Assembly: GCA_036557885.1 (NCBI GenBank)
Contig: DATBGS010000075.1
Coordinates: forward strand, 1 to 64,000
Direction of reading: 5' to 3'
Source: DATBGS01 sp036557885
GTDB lineage: Bacteria; Chloroflexota; Ktedonobacteria; Ktedonobacterales; DATBGS01
DNA length: 64,000 nucleotides
The notes under the pieces were generated by a model that made no database searches, was not told where the DNA came from, and saw only the letters and a program-made list of their open reading frames with translations. A program made the position numbers and the translations under genes. Positions 35,541 through 44,533 of the stretch are shown one piece after another. Every line of letters starts with the position of its first letter. Within the stretch, counting starts at the first letter, position 1.

Positions 35541-36233
35541 TCAGGAGCGCTCTGCGCCAGCGCCTTCTGCTTCCTGTTCATTTGCTGCTGGGCGCGCTGC
35601 GCGAATCACCATCTGCGGCTGCAATCCGCCGTGTACCTTGCGCAGATCGGTGATCTGAAAACCCGCCTGGGCCACCGCCTGCGCCGTATCGCGGTTCCAG
35701 TGGCAGTTCCCCGCCATGCGCGTCGTCAACGGCGTAACCATCGTCTGGATGCGCGCAGCCGCTTTGTTTTCTGCGCGCACATGCTCAAAGAGCAGCAGCG
35801 CTCCGCCCGGCTTGAGCACGCGCCAGATTTCCGCCAGCGCCCGCGCCGGATCGCCTACTGAGCAAAACACCAGCGTGCCCACGACGCTATCAAAGCTGGC
35901 ATCCGCAAAGGGCAGCGCCTCGGCGGGCGCCTGCGTCAGCGTGATAGGAACTGGCGCCTTGTCCAGTCGCTCGCGTGCGTAGCGCAGCATCGTGGCATCC
36001 GGTTCAATGGCTTCCACGCGCTCCACCTGCCCAGGCTCGTACAAGTGAAAGTTCAGCCCGGAGCCAGCGCCCACCTCCAGCACCACCCCACGCGCCTGCC
36101 CGATCACTTCACGGCGCAGCGGGTCCAACTGGCGCTGCGCCCTGGCGCTGCCCGACATCCAATTAAAAAGTTTGCTAAAGAGTGGGTGATCTATGGGCTG
36201 TGATGGTGCTTGCTCGCCAGCGTTTTCTTGCAT
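35541..36233 (-). CDS. Class I SAM-dependent methyltransferase
   Basis: A 230-aa methyltransferase of the UbiE/METTL7-like group. The SAM-binding motif I is VVLEVGAGSGLNFHLY (about 50-65), the acidic motif II is VEAIEPD, and motif III is WRVLKPGGALLLFEHV. The insert with Cys/His (NCHWNRDTAQAV) is typical of METTL7-like enzymes. The acceptor is unknown; it might modify the product exported by the adjacent ABC-2 pair, with which it is co-transcribed. Confidence 0.92.
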   Translation of the reverse strand: MQENAGEQAPSQPIDHPLFSKLFNWMSGSARAQRQLDPLRREVIGQARGVVLEVGAGSGLNFHLYEPGQVERVEAIEPDATMLRYARERLDKAPVPITLTQAPAEALPFADASFDSVVGTLVFCSVGDPARALAEIWRVLKPGGALLLFEHVRAENKAAARIQTMVTPLTTRMAGNCHWNRDTAQAVAQAGFQITDLRKVHGGLQPQMVIRAARPAANEQEAEGAGAERS

Positions 36234-36529
36234 CCTGGTCGCCTCCCGTTCTTTCTTCTTTCTTCGTTCACAACCTGAACAGACTGTAACATGCCCAAAA
36301 GGGCCATGCTACAACTTCTGGCTGAATGGAGCAGAATATAAGGTAAGAGGCGCATTTCGGGGGTTCAATCAACGGGGTATGCTGGTGAATGGAGCAAAAA
36401 CAGCAGCGAATGGAACACAAAACCCGCAGCAAACATTCCATGCAGTGGGCTGGACCGAAGCGCCCGGCAATGTGTTACACTCTGGCCGAGCGCCTGGGGG
36501 CCAGCACTTAACCCAAAGGAGAGCTACCT
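36234..36529. other. Divergent intergenic region (296 bp)
   Basis: It separates the methyltransferase-ABC operon from the DUF4139 gene. TTACACT at 36474-36480 could be a -10 for the plus-strand gene, but no convincing -35 is seen. No gene was recognised here. Confidence 0.35.
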
Positions 36530-38203
36530 ATGGACCTTACCGCGCCAATTGCGCATGTTACAGTTTTTCCTGATCGGGCGCTCATTCAGCGCCAGGGCAG
36601 CGCCCGGCTTGAGGCGGGCACGCACGCGCTGGTGATTGCGGGCCTGCCGCCCACGCTGGAGCGCGAATCGGTGCGCGCCAGCGGCAAGGGGCAGGCGGGC
36701 GCGCGCATCGAGCGGCTGGACATCAGCAACGAATATCACGCGGCAGCGCCCGAAGCGGAGGTGCGCCGTCTGCAAGAAGAGGTGGAGGCGCTGGGCCGCC
36801 AGCTGCGGCTGCTCCAGACGCGCCGCCAGGCGCTTGAACAGCAGCGCGCCTGGCTGAACCAACTGGCGGCCCAGGCCGCCACTGATATGGCGCGCGGGCT
36901 GGCGATGAACCGGCTGCGCCCGGAGGACTGCGGCACCTTCTTCAACTTTTCCGCTGAGCAGGTGCGCAATCTAGACGAGGCCCGGCTGGAGCAAGACACC
37001 CAGTACACCCAACTGGAGCGCCAGCTTCAGGCCAAGCAGCGCGAACTGGCGCAGGTCAACGTGCAAAAAGGCACGGACCGGCTGGCAGCCACCGTCGAAG
37101 TAACCCTGCCAGAGGCGGGGCAGTTTGCCCTCGAACTCACCTATGTGCTGCCGGGCGCCTCCTGGACGCCGCAATACGATGTGCGCGTTGCCACCGAGCA
37201 GCGGCAAGTTTCGCTGACCTATCAAGGGCTGGTGCAGCAAAAGACGGGTGAAGACTGGCGCAATGTCGCGCTCTCGCTCTCGACGGCGCGCCCCAGCCTG
37301 GTGACGCGCGTGCCTGAACTGAACCCCTGGTATCTTCAGGTTCAGGCGCCGCCGCTCAGGGTCAAGCAAGAGGCGCAAGATCGCAGAGCGCTCTACAAAT
37401 CAAGGCCCTGGGGAGGCGCCGCAGGTGAGCAGGCAGCCGATCAGCCAATGGATATGCTCCAGGCGGCGCCAGCGGGACAGGGATTTGCGATGTCGGGAGA
37501 AGAGGAGTATGGAAGAGATCAGGACGGCGCGCCGCCTGAGCCTGAAATCGCCGATATTTTGAAGGCCACCGTTGAACACGCGGGCGCGGCGCTGCTCTTT
37601 CACGCCGGGCGCTCCGTTGATATTCCTTCGGATGGCGCGCCGCATACGGTAATGATTGCGCGCGATGATCTGCCCTGCACACTGGATTACGTCAGCGCGC
37701 CCATTCTGGAACTGGTGGCCCACCTGCGCGCCACCGTCCGCAACACCACCGAGCGCGTCCTGCTGCCCGGACAGGCGCATATCTTCCACGATGAAGCCTA
37801 TCTGGGGGCAACCAGACTGGAAAAGATCGCTCCTGGCGAAGAGTTTAAGGTGTTTGTCGGCATTGATGATCGCATTCGCATCAAACGCGAGTTGCAGGAA
37901 AAAGACGTGGACAAAGGCTCGCTCTTGCAAACCAACCTGCGCCGCATCACCTACCGCTACCGCATGCAGGTGCGCAACTACCGCCAGACGCCAGCGCACA
38001 TTACCCTGCGTGACCGGCTGCCGGTGCCCCAGCACGAGCGCATCAAGGTGCGCGTGCTGGAGATTCAGCCCCAGCCCGATGAGCGCACCAAGCTGGATGT
38101 CCTGACCTGGGAGTTTGATCTGGCCCCAGACCACGAGCGCGCCTTTGATGTGCGTTTCAGCGTAGAATACCCAAGAGACTTGATTGTCACCGGCCTTCCA
38201 TGA
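36530..38203 (+). CDS. DUF4139 / MuiA-like protein
   Basis: The 557-aa protein has an N-terminal DUF4140-like segment (ITHVTVFPD-type start: IAHVTVFPDRALIQRQG), a coiled coil (about 78-185, rich in Glu, Arg and Gln) and a long DUF4139 beta-rich domain (about 195-557: LELTYVLPGASWTPQYDVRV, ISLTYQGLVQQKTGEDW and LTWEFDLAPDHERAFDVRFSVEYP). Family members include mucoidy inhibitor A homologues; the molecular function is not established. No signal peptide is visible. AAAGGAGAG precedes the ATG. It is followed 15 nt later by an ABC-LytTR gene, so they share an operon. Confidence 0.9.
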   Translation: MDLTAPIAHVTVFPDRALIQRQGSARLEAGTHALVIAGLPPTLERESVRASGKGQAGARIERLDISNEYHAAAPEAEVRRLQEEVEALGRQLRLLQTRRQALEQQRAWLNQLAAQAATDMARGLAMNRLRPEDCGTFFNFSAEQVRNLDEARLEQDTQYTQLERQLQAKQRELAQVNVQKGTDRLAATVEVTLPEAGQFALELTYVLPGASWTPQYDVRVATEQRQVSLTYQGLVQQKTGEDWRNVALSLSTARPSLVTRVPELNPWYLQVQAPPLRVKQEAQDRRALYKSRPWGGAAGEQAADQPMDMLQAAPAGQGFAMSGEEEYGRDQDGAPPEPEIADILKATVEHAGAALLFHAGRSVDIPSDGAPHTVMIARDDLPCTLDYVSAPILELVAHLRATVRNTTERVLLPGQAHIFHDEAYLGATRLEKIAPGEEFKVFVGIDDRIRIKRELQEKDVDKGSLLQTNLRRITYRYRMQVRNYRQTPAHITLRDRLPVPQHERIKVRVLEIQPQPDERTKLDVLTWEFDLAPDHERAFDVRFSVEYPRDLIVTGLP

Positions 38204-38218
38204 GCGGAGGATACGCCC

Positions 38219-39223
38219 ATGCTCCAGGTGTCGCACCTGGCAAAAAGTATTGAGGACCGCACCGCGCTTTTCATCGAGCAGTTTGAGGTCAACGCTGGCG
38301 AAATCGTTGCCATCATCGGCCCCGTAAGCAGCGGCAAAACGCTGCTCATTCGTCTGCTCGCGGGGGTCGTGCCGCCCAGCGGCGGCAGCGTGCTCTTCGG
38401 CGGGCAGGATGTCCACCAGACGCCAGCCGCCCGCGCCCGAATCGGCGTGCTCTTCGAGGAAGACCTGCTCTATGAGCGACTTTCGGCCCAGGCCAACCTG
38501 GAGCTATACTGTGGGATGCACCGCCTGCCCAACAGCCGGGCCAGCGAACTGCTGGCCCAGGTGGGGCTGGGCGACCAGATGAAGAAAAGAGCCAGCAAAC
38601 TCTCGCCAGCCGCTCAGCGCCGCCTGGCCTTTGCGCGGGCGCTGCTCTGGCGGCCACCCCTGCTGCTGCTTGACCAGCCCACCCTGCGGGCTGATCTGGA
38701 TACCCAGGTGATCTTTGCCCGCATGATTACTCAGGCCGCAGCGGAGGGCGCGGCGGTGCTGCTGACCGATGAAGACCTGGCCTGGGCAGGCAAAATCTGT
38801 ACGCGCGTGCTGGAACTGGAGCATGGGCGCATCGTCAGCCGCCAGTCACCAGAAGGCGAACGCAGCCCGGCCACGCCCGAACGCCATGTCCCCTTCAAAA
38901 TCCCGGCGCGCAAAGATGACCGCATTGCGCTTTACGACCCCGGCGACCTGCTTTATGCCACCAGCCGCGATGGAAAAACGTTTCTGCGCACCGCCAGCGA
39001 AGAAGTCACCAGCAACCTCACCCTGCAAGAACTGGAGGAGCGCCTGACCGGGCGCGGCTTCTTCCGCGCGCACCGCGCCTATCTTGTCAACCTTCAGCAC
39101 ATCAAATCCGTCGTCCAGTTCACGCGCAGCAGCTATACGCTGCAACTGGACGACAAGCAGGAAACGATGATTCCCCTTAGCAAGCAATCGGAGAAAGAAT
39201 TGCAGGAACTGTTGGGGTATTAG
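38219..39223 (+). CDS. ABC ATPase-like domain fused to LytTR DNA-binding domain
   Basis: The 334-aa protein has an ABC-type nucleotide-binding fold (about 1-215) with Walker A GPVSSGKT (about 34-41). The signature is degenerate (LSPAAQRR in place of LSGGQ), and Walker B reads LLLLDQPT, with Gln replacing the catalytic Glu. A LytTR domain follows (about 235-334: IALYDPGDLLYATSRDGKTFLRT..., FFRAHRAYLVNLQHIKSVV). So it probably binds but poorly hydrolyses ATP and acts as a transcription factor. It overlaps the convergent HNH gene by 4 bp. No permease is adjacent. Confidence 0.9.
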   Translation: MLQVSHLAKSIEDRTALFIEQFEVNAGEIVAIIGPVSSGKTLLIRLLAGVVPPSGGSVLFGGQDVHQTPAARARIGVLFEEDLLYERLSAQANLELYCGMHRLPNSRASELLAQVGLGDQMKKRASKLSPAAQRRLAFARALLWRPPLLLLDQPTLRADLDTQVIFARMITQAAAEGAAVLLTDEDLAWAGKICTRVLELEHGRIVSRQSPEGERSPATPERHVPFKIPARKDDRIALYDPGDLLYATSRDGKTFLRTASEEVTSNLTLQELEERLTGRGFFRAHRAYLVNLQHIKSVVQFTRSSYTLQLDDKQETMIPLSKQSEKELQELLGY

Positions 39224-39642
39224 CGAGGCGGGTAAAAACCTCTCTCAATCAGGGCTTGCCGCTCTTCTACCCGGCGCTCATCATTCAAACGTAACAAACG
39301 CTCGGTAGCGCGACCAGCCGCAGTCAGTGGCTTGATGAGGGCTTTATCCAACCGAAAATGCCTCGACCACTGCTGGCGTCGAGGATTGTAAAGCGCAGCA
39401 ATGTCCCCTGTGCGCGGGTCAATGGAAGCCAGATCGGAGCCTTTATAGCGATTACAAGCTGCGCAGGACCAGGCAAGATTGCCTAACGTGGTAGCTCCGC
39501 CATGTTTCTCTGCAATGACATGATCTGGCTCGTGAGGAAAAAAACTATCTTCATCAGGGATGAGGCAATACTCGCAACACCCTTTGGCCCTCATCCGCAC
39601 CTGACGACGCAGCGACTCTGGAATATGGTGTTTTTGCGCCAT
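39220..39642 (-). CDS. HNH endonuclease family protein
   Basis: A 140-aa protein with a compact HNH module (about 21-66): CEYC, the central PDHVIAEKHGGATTLGNLAWSC with catalytic His, and CAACNRYKG. A C-terminal helical region of about 60 aa follows. It likely cleaves nucleic acid with a zinc-stabilised beta-beta-alpha metal site. It starts 5 nt after a small upstream gene, suggesting the two are co-translated. Its role is unknown; similar stand-alone HNH proteins occur in defence and genome-maintenance settings. Confidence 0.9.
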   Translation of the reverse strand: MAQKHHIPESLRRQVRMRAKGCCEYCLIPDEDSFFPHEPDHVIAEKHGGATTLGNLAWSCAACNRYKGSDLASIDPRTGDIAALYNPRRQQWSRHFRLDKALIKPLTAAGRATERLLRLNDERRVEERQALIERGFYPPR

Positions 39643-39647
39643 GACCG

Positions 39648-39899
39648 CTAGGCTGTCTGCTGTTCAAGCTGGCGATGCGCTTCTGCCTTCATCAACCGCA
39701 TGAGATGCTCAAGGTACATATAGCTTTCCAGCTCACGCGATTCTGCTTCGCCCAACTGCCCGGCGCGCTCCTGGTCAATCAACTCATACAGGCGCGCAGA
39801 AGTAGCTGGCGATGGGCGAAAAGCAATAACATCCTCCGGTGATGGACGCCCCAGCAGAAAGCGAATTACTTCCATCTCGGCTTGCAGTTCGGCAGCCAT
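39648..39899 (-). CDS. Small helical partner of the HNH gene (83 aa)
   Basis: It is a small, acidic, probably all-helical protein (IRFLLGRPSPEDVIAFRPSPATSARLYELIDQE...ESYMYLEHLMRLMKAEAH). GAGAGGGCG lies before the ATG at 39899. It precedes the HNH endonuclease by 5 nt, a gene order reminiscent of antitoxin-toxin pairs, although the sequence does not match an antitoxin I know. Such helical proteins are common upstream of HNH genes in Cyanobacteria and Chloroflexota (from memory, not checked). Confidence 0.75.
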   Translation of the reverse strand: MAAELQAEMEVIRFLLGRPSPEDVIAFRPSPATSARLYELIDQERAGQLGEAESRELESYMYLEHLMRLMKAEAHRQLEQQTA

Positions 39900-40018
39900 A
39901 TACGCCCTCTCTTTGCTTCTGGCTCACTCCTACCCTATTGTACCATCCAGCCCAGACTCCAGCCATGAGAGGGAGCGGGCCAGCAGCGACTTCCTGCCGC
40001 TGGCCCGCCGTTAAGCTC

Positions 40019-41680
40019 TTAGATGACCGTGCTGGCGGGGATGAACTTGGGCGGCTTGCGCGCGTGCGTGGCCGCCTCAAAGCCGGAGGCCAGTTTAATC
40101 AGTTTCGGCTCGCTCCAGGCCGTCCCCATAAACGTAATCCCTATCGGCAGGCCAAAGGAGAATCCCGCTGGTACATTGATCGCTGGATAGCCCGCCAGGG
40201 AGGTTGGCGTCGAGGAGGCGCCCAGGAAGTGGTCGCCGTCTAGCAGGTCAATCTTCCAGGTAACGGAGTTGGTGGGAGCCACCAGCGCATCCAGATTGAA
40301 CTGCTGCAACACCGCGTCAATGCCCTTGTCGCGGCCCAGGTGATGGTCGTTGTCCAGCGCCTTCTGATAGTTCGCAATCGTGGTCGGGTCGTTCAGATCA
40401 ACCGCCTGCGACAACAAGAAAATCTCCTGGCCGAAGAATTGTAATTCCTGGTTGGCGTGGGCGTTGTTGAAATCAATCAAGTCCTGCAAGGTGTGAATAG
40501 CAGGGTCGCCACGCTCGGCAAGGTACTTGTTCAGGTCTTGTTTGAACTCAAAGAGCAGCACCGTGAACTCGTCGGGCGAATTGGCGATGTCCTGCGCATC
40601 AGGCAGGTCAGCCGGGTCCACGATGATAGCGCCCGCCTGCTTCATCGCCTCAATCGCCTGATTGTAGACGGCATCGGCCTTATCCTGAAAGCCTGCAAAA
40701 ACCTGGCGAATCACGCCAATGCGGGCACCCTTGAGGCCATGCGGATCGAGGAATTGTCGGTAGTCCGTGAAGAAGTGCCCCGCGCTGTCGCTGGTGGCCG
40801 GGTCGCGGGGGTCAACCCCAACCAAAGCCCCCAGCACCGTCGCGGCGTCGGCTACGGTGCGCCCGAACGGTCCAACGGTATCCTGGCTGTGCGCAATCGG
40901 AATCACCCCCGCCCGCGACGTGAGGCCAAGCGTGGGCTTGATCGCAACCACCATGTTGATGCCCGATGGACACAGGATGGAGCCGTCGGTTTCGGTCCCC
41001 AAAGCTGCCGCGCACAGATTGGCCGACACCGCTGCCCCTGAGCCTGAACTGGAGCCACAGGGCGAGCGGTCAAGCGCGTAGGGGTTCAGACATTGGCCGC
41101 CGCGTCCACTCCAGCCACTTGACGAGTTGGTCGAACGGAAATTGGCCCACTCGCTCAGGTTGAGCTTGCCTAGCAGCACCACTCCGGCATCTCGCAGGCG
41201 TTTGGCAACCGTTGCGTCCTGGGGCGGCGTTGAGCCGAGCAGGGCCAGCGAGCCAGCCGTTGTGTGCATCTTGTCGTGGGTGTCTATGTTGTCTTTGAGC
41301 ATGAGGGGGATGCCGTGCAGCGGCCCACGCGGTCCCTGCTTGCGCCGTTCTTCATCAAGCGCTGCGGCAATCTCCTCAGCGTCCGGGTTCAGTTCCAGAA
41401 CAGCATTGACCTTTGGGCCATGCCGGTCAACGTCATTGATGCGCGCTTTATACTTCTGCACCAGTTCCCGCGCCGTGAGTTCCCCCGATGCCATGCGCGC
41501 CTGAAGTTCGGCAATGGTAACTTCGATGAGGTCGGTAGATTCCTTGTCCGCAAACTTCTGTTCGCTCGCCAATGCTGTGGTCGGGATGCTTGTCAGAGTC
41601 GCAGTCGCAGCGGTGGCTGCCCCCAGGCGGAGCACGTCACGCCGACTCATTCCCTTTGATGTGGCTGGTCGTTTGAGCAT
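40019..41680 (-). CDS. Tat-exported amidase (amidase signature family)
   Basis: A 553-aa amidase. The N-terminus has a twin-arginine signal (SRRDVLRLGAATAATATLTSIP) ending near ALA, so it is exported folded. The catalytic Lys is in LMLKDNIDT, and the Ser-cisSer motif is in CGSSSGSGAAVSA, with the later DGSILCPSG segment. It hydrolyses amides in the cell envelope; the substrate cannot be read. The ATG at 41680 is chosen because GGAGGGAAAG precedes it; a longer reading from 41710 would mask the Tat signal. Confidence 0.93.
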   Translation of the reverse strand: MLKRPATSKGMSRRDVLRLGAATAATATLTSIPTTALASEQKFADKESTDLIEVTIAELQARMASGELTARELVQKYKARINDVDRHGPKVNAVLELNPDAEEIAAALDEERRKQGPRGPLHGIPLMLKDNIDTHDKMHTTAGSLALLGSTPPQDATVAKRLRDAGVVLLGKLNLSEWANFRSTNSSSGWSGRGGQCLNPYALDRSPCGSSSGSGAAVSANLCAAALGTETDGSILCPSGINMVVAIKPTLGLTSRAGVIPIAHSQDTVGPFGRTVADAATVLGALVGVDPRDPATSDSAGHFFTDYRQFLDPHGLKGARIGVIRQVFAGFQDKADAVYNQAIEAMKQAGAIIVDPADLPDAQDIANSPDEFTVLLFEFKQDLNKYLAERGDPAIHTLQDLIDFNNAHANQELQFFGQEIFLLSQAVDLNDPTTIANYQKALDNDHHLGRDKGIDAVLQQFNLDALVAPTNSVTWKIDLLDGDHFLGASSTPTSLAGYPAINVPAGFSFGLPIGITFMGTAWSEPKLIKLASGFEAATHARKPPKFIPASTVI

Positions 41681-41710
41681 CTTTCCCTCCGCAAACGACG
41701 CGCTGCCCAA

Positions 41711-42003
41711 TCATTGAGGCAGGCGTCAACTCAACTTGACGATCTCAAAACATAGCAGGCTTCCATGTAGCTCAGCACATAAAATGCCAAATCGGGCGTG
41801 CTTCGCACCCCGCTGTTTGGATGCTACACAAGAGATACGAGGCAGGTTACTTCTCCAGGGGTTCACCCATCTTCATGCCCGCCACAGGCGGCTTTTGAAA
41901 GGTACTACCCAACAGCCATGCCTCGGCTTGACACCACAGCGATTTGCCTCTATAGTGGATGTGGAACAGATATTCAAGAGCAGCATAACCCAGAGGGAGC
42001 ATC
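41711..42003. other. Divergent intergenic region (293 bp)
   Basis: It lies between the amidase gene (minus) and a zinc-ribbon membrane protein gene (plus). It carries a near-consensus plus-strand promoter (41928-41956) and a small hairpin CGTCAA-ctcaac-TTGACG near 41726-41743. Small ORFs across it overlap the promoter and lack ribosome binding sites. Confidence 0.45.
41928..41956 (+). promoter_or_regulatory. Strong sigma70-like promoter
   Basis: TTGACA (41928-41933), a 17-bp spacer and TATAGT (41951-41956). The start codon at 42004 is about 40 nt beyond the predicted +1. Confidence 0.85.
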
Positions 42004-42948
42004 ATGAGCACCAAAATAGCCGAAACAGCGCAACTGCGCTGCCCACAATGTAGTGCCGTTGTAACTTCAGAGGCAGCACTGTGCAGCGCGTGCGGGACAG
42101 TGCTCATTGGGGTGCCGCTCTCCCCATCAACAGAAGAGGCAGCCACCCTCCCCCAACGCCCGGCCATCACGCAGCCCCTGCCACAGGAACAGCCATCCGC
42201 CCCGACACAAACGCTCGCGCCTGGCATCCCGGCAAGCGGTGTGGTCATCAACAATTATGCTGGCAAGCCGCCCAAGACCAAAGAGCGGCGCGCTTTCCCG
42301 CTGTGGATGGTGGCGTTTCCCGCGCTGGGAGTCGTGCTCATTCTGGGCTTGCTCCTTATCCTGCTCGCGCCGAAAGCCAGCCACCCGGTGGCGGCAGCGC
42401 CCACCCCGACGGCGCAGCCATCGCCCACTGCCACGCCTATCCCACAGGCGCGCGTGGTGATTCAACTGGTGGATGTGATGTGCTCTGTCACACGCGACTT
42501 CTTTAGCGCCGATAGCTTCTATATCAAGAGCACCCTGAGCGCGCCCGGCCTGACAGGGGGAGACTCGGCCTGGACCGAAACGACCAACCACTACACCATC
42601 AACAATGGGCAATCCGCCTCCTTTAATCAGGCAGATCAAACCATTTTTAATGCCACGTTGCCGCTTTCGGGCATCGTCACAGGCAGCCTGACCGCCTATA
42701 CCGATGATGATGCCCACCAGCTAAGCACCACCGACATCAAGGTTTCACCCAGCGAGTCGAGCCAGGTCCATACCTGGGCCATCAACGGGACGAGCGGCAA
42801 GTTCATCATCAATACCTGGAGCTACACGGTGCACTATTCCACCCTCATCACCCGGCTGGCTGCGGCCCCAGGGATGGGCAGCGCCCTCGCGGGCGGCGCC
42901 TGGCTTCAGATTGCAGATACCCCGGCGTTTCAGGGCAGAACAGCGTAG
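42004..42948 (+). CDS. Zinc-ribbon, TM and extracytoplasmic-domain protein
   Basis: The 314-aa protein has an N-terminal zinc ribbon (LRCPQCSAVVTSEAALCSACG, cysteines near 13, 16, 28 and 31), a Pro/Gln linker, one TM helix (about 99-121, LWMVAFPALGVVLILGLLLILL) and a Pro/Thr stalk. An extracytoplasmic domain follows (about 145-300) rich in Ser, Thr and aromatic residues, probably beta. No catalytic motif is seen. The architecture repeats that of the genes at 22613 and 24076. A strong promoter lies upstream. Function unknown. Confidence 0.78.
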   Translation: MSTKIAETAQLRCPQCSAVVTSEAALCSACGTVLIGVPLSPSTEEAATLPQRPAITQPLPQEQPSAPTQTLAPGIPASGVVINNYAGKPPKTKERRAFPLWMVAFPALGVVLILGLLLILLAPKASHPVAAAPTPTAQPSPTATPIPQARVVIQLVDVMCSVTRDFFSADSFYIKSTLSAPGLTGGDSAWTETTNHYTINNGQSASFNQADQTIFNATLPLSGIVTGSLTAYTDDDAHQLSTTDIKVSPSESSQVHTWAINGTSGKFIINTWSYTVHYSTLITRLAAAPGMGSALAGGAWLQIADTPAFQGRTA

Positions 42949-43032
42949 TTTCTCCTTGCATTCGTGGCTACGGCCAATAACTTGCGCGGTGTATCACTGA
43001 AGCATCCCACTGGCAGAGGAGGCGCAGACAGT

Positions 43033-43710
43033 ATGTCGCTCTCAAGGATTGCTCCCTATTCTCGTGGCTCCGCCGCCAGCTTTCGCTTCAGCGGCAGCGC
43101 CGCGCTCAGCGCGCCTGGCGCGGTGGCAACCGTTGCCAGCCTCTTCTTCTCCTGGCTAGGCATCACGCTTTCGGCCTGTGTCTTCAGTATGTGCGGCTCA
43201 ACCAACAAGGCAACGTTCTCCATCGTCGAGATTAGCGGCACCAATGTGCTACTCAATTTGCTGGGCGGACCGTTCTACGGGCTGGTGCCCGTCGTCTCCA
43301 GCTACGGGCATCTGGCGCTCTGGTGCCTGGGCGCGGCAGGCTTCGGGCTATACTTTGCTGCCTATCATTCGACAAAGCGCGAGAAGCCAGGGAAATTGTT
43401 CACGCGGCCCAGGCGGTCACTCTTCGCGGTTCTGTTGAGTCTCCTGCAACTCTTTCTGGTTGGCGGCACAACGTTGCAGATGTACCACACCTTCCAATTG
43501 CAAAGCGCGGCCAGCATCAGCATCATCAATGTATCTCCTGGCTCCTATACCCAGACTGGCCCGCTGCTCTTGCTGCTTGGTTTGGCCCTCTTGACCGCAG
43601 CCGCGCTGCTCAGTCTGCGTGCCCCCAAAGCGCGTGCTGGCGCTCTGGGGGATACACAGGCAAAGTTGGCTGCGCTCTCCGGGCTGCTCAATGACCACAC
43701 AGGCAGCTAA
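43033..43710 (+). CDS. Multi-pass membrane protein of unknown function
   Basis: The 225-aa product has four hydrophobic segments, near residues 26-48, 78-105, 125-150 and 175-198 (for example LYFAAYHSTKREK after the second helix and LLLLLGLALLTAAALLSL as the last). The start at 43033 follows GAGGAGGCGC; a longer reading from 42964 lacks a good site. It follows the zinc-ribbon gene by 84 nt and may share its transcript. No family was recognised. It converges on the gene at 43729. Confidence 0.7.
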   Translation: MSLSRIAPYSRGSAASFRFSGSAALSAPGAVATVASLFFSWLGITLSACVFSMCGSTNKATFSIVEISGTNVLLNLLGGPFYGLVPVVSSYGHLALWCLGAAGFGLYFAAYHSTKREKPGKLFTRPRRSLFAVLLSLLQLFLVGGTTLQMYHTFQLQSAASISIINVSPGSYTQTGPLLLLLGLALLTAAALLSLRAPKARAGALGDTQAKLAALSGLLNDHTGS

Positions 43711-43718
43711 ACCCACGA

Positions 43719-43741
43719 AGGCTGGCGACTAAAGCAAAGCA
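43719..43741. repeat. Family A repeat fragment at a convergent junction
   Basis: AAGGCTGGCGACTAAAGCAAAG matches one end of the family A elements (TGGCGAyTAAA). It lies between the convergent genes ending at 43710 and 43729 and reaches into the 3' end of the latter. Confidence 0.5.
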
Positions 43742-44460
43742 GCAAATATTTCTGGGATGGGGTGCTCCTCCGCCTGCTCCCGCAGCAGGCAGCGCGCAAT
43801 GTACGCTGTCTCTCTCGCGGGCACGTCGGTGCGCTGGCAGAGCCACTGCTGCACCTCCTCTGGCGGGGAAACGCGCGGCCCAAACTGCTCCACCCACAGC
43901 AGGCGCAGCGCTTCCCGCAGACACTGCTCCGCGTAGAACCGATTCGCTCGCTTGCGCAGCGCTGCGCATACGTGCAGCACCCGCTTGAGCACCAGCGCCG
44001 CTGCCACGTGATACTGCCACCAGCCCTTCTTCTGCTTCCAGAACGCCCGCTGCGCTGCCCGCATCACGCGCAGCAGCAGGCGTAACTCCTCCAAGAGCAG
44101 GGCGCATAACTCCACGCTCGTCATGGCTGCCAGCGCGGGCAGGTCCGCGTCTCGCTGGCGCAAGTCTTTGGGGGTGAAGCGGTTGGGATGCGCTCGCCCA
44201 CCGCAGGCCCTGTGGTGGCGTGCGTGCTGAACGGTGATCATCGCCAGGAAACCCAGCAGCGCCTCGAACAGCACGGTAGCGACCTGGCTTTCGGTGAGGA
44301 AGGGCTGAGCGAAGAGGCCCGCCAGCGGCTGAAACCAGTTGGGCAGAGCGGGCACGTCGTCGGGGGCGTAGCAGAGCAAATAGGCGCGCAGCCAGTCCAG
44401 GCCGCACCACAGGCGGGCCAGCATGCCTGAGCGATGGGACAAAGCGGGAAGGGTTGCCAT
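43729..44460 (-). CDS. Hypothetical helical protein of unknown function
   Basis: The 243-aa protein is Leu/Ala/Arg-rich and probably all-helical, with Cys and Trp residues scattered through it (LWCGLDWLRAYLLCYAPDD, WWQYHVAAALVLKRVLHVCAAL). A short His-rich stretch, VQHARHHRACGGRAH, may bind metal. No signal peptide is visible. AAGGAG precedes the ATG at 44460; the reading can extend to 44592 but that part lies in repeat DNA. A sigma70-like promoter is about 290 nt upstream, so the leader carries two large hairpins. Family not recognised; repeats flank both ends. Confidence 0.65.
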   Translation of the reverse strand: MATLPALSHRSGMLARLWCGLDWLRAYLLCYAPDDVPALPNWFQPLAGLFAQPFLTESQVATVLFEALLGFLAMITVQHARHHRACGGRAHPNRFTPKDLRQRDADLPALAAMTSVELCALLLEELRLLLRVMRAAQRAFWKQKKGWWQYHVAAALVLKRVLHVCAALRKRANRFYAEQCLREALRLLWVEQFGPRVSPPEEVQQWLCQRTDVPARETAYIARCLLREQAEEHPIPEIFAALL

Positions 44461-44533
44461 TGGGAACCGACTCCTTCTGGGCGCCATCTGCGCCCTGGTG
44501 GATGGTCCCGCGCCACACCGCCTGCTCTGTTTA

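Noticed and set aside
39648..39899. Clear antitoxin call for the HNH partner
   Set aside because: Gene order fits, but no antitoxin family motif is recognisable. I kept it as an inference only.
41736..42053. 105-codon plus-strand reading upstream of the zinc-ribbon gene
   Set aside because: It spans the consensus promoter at 41928-41956 and runs into the true gene in another frame.
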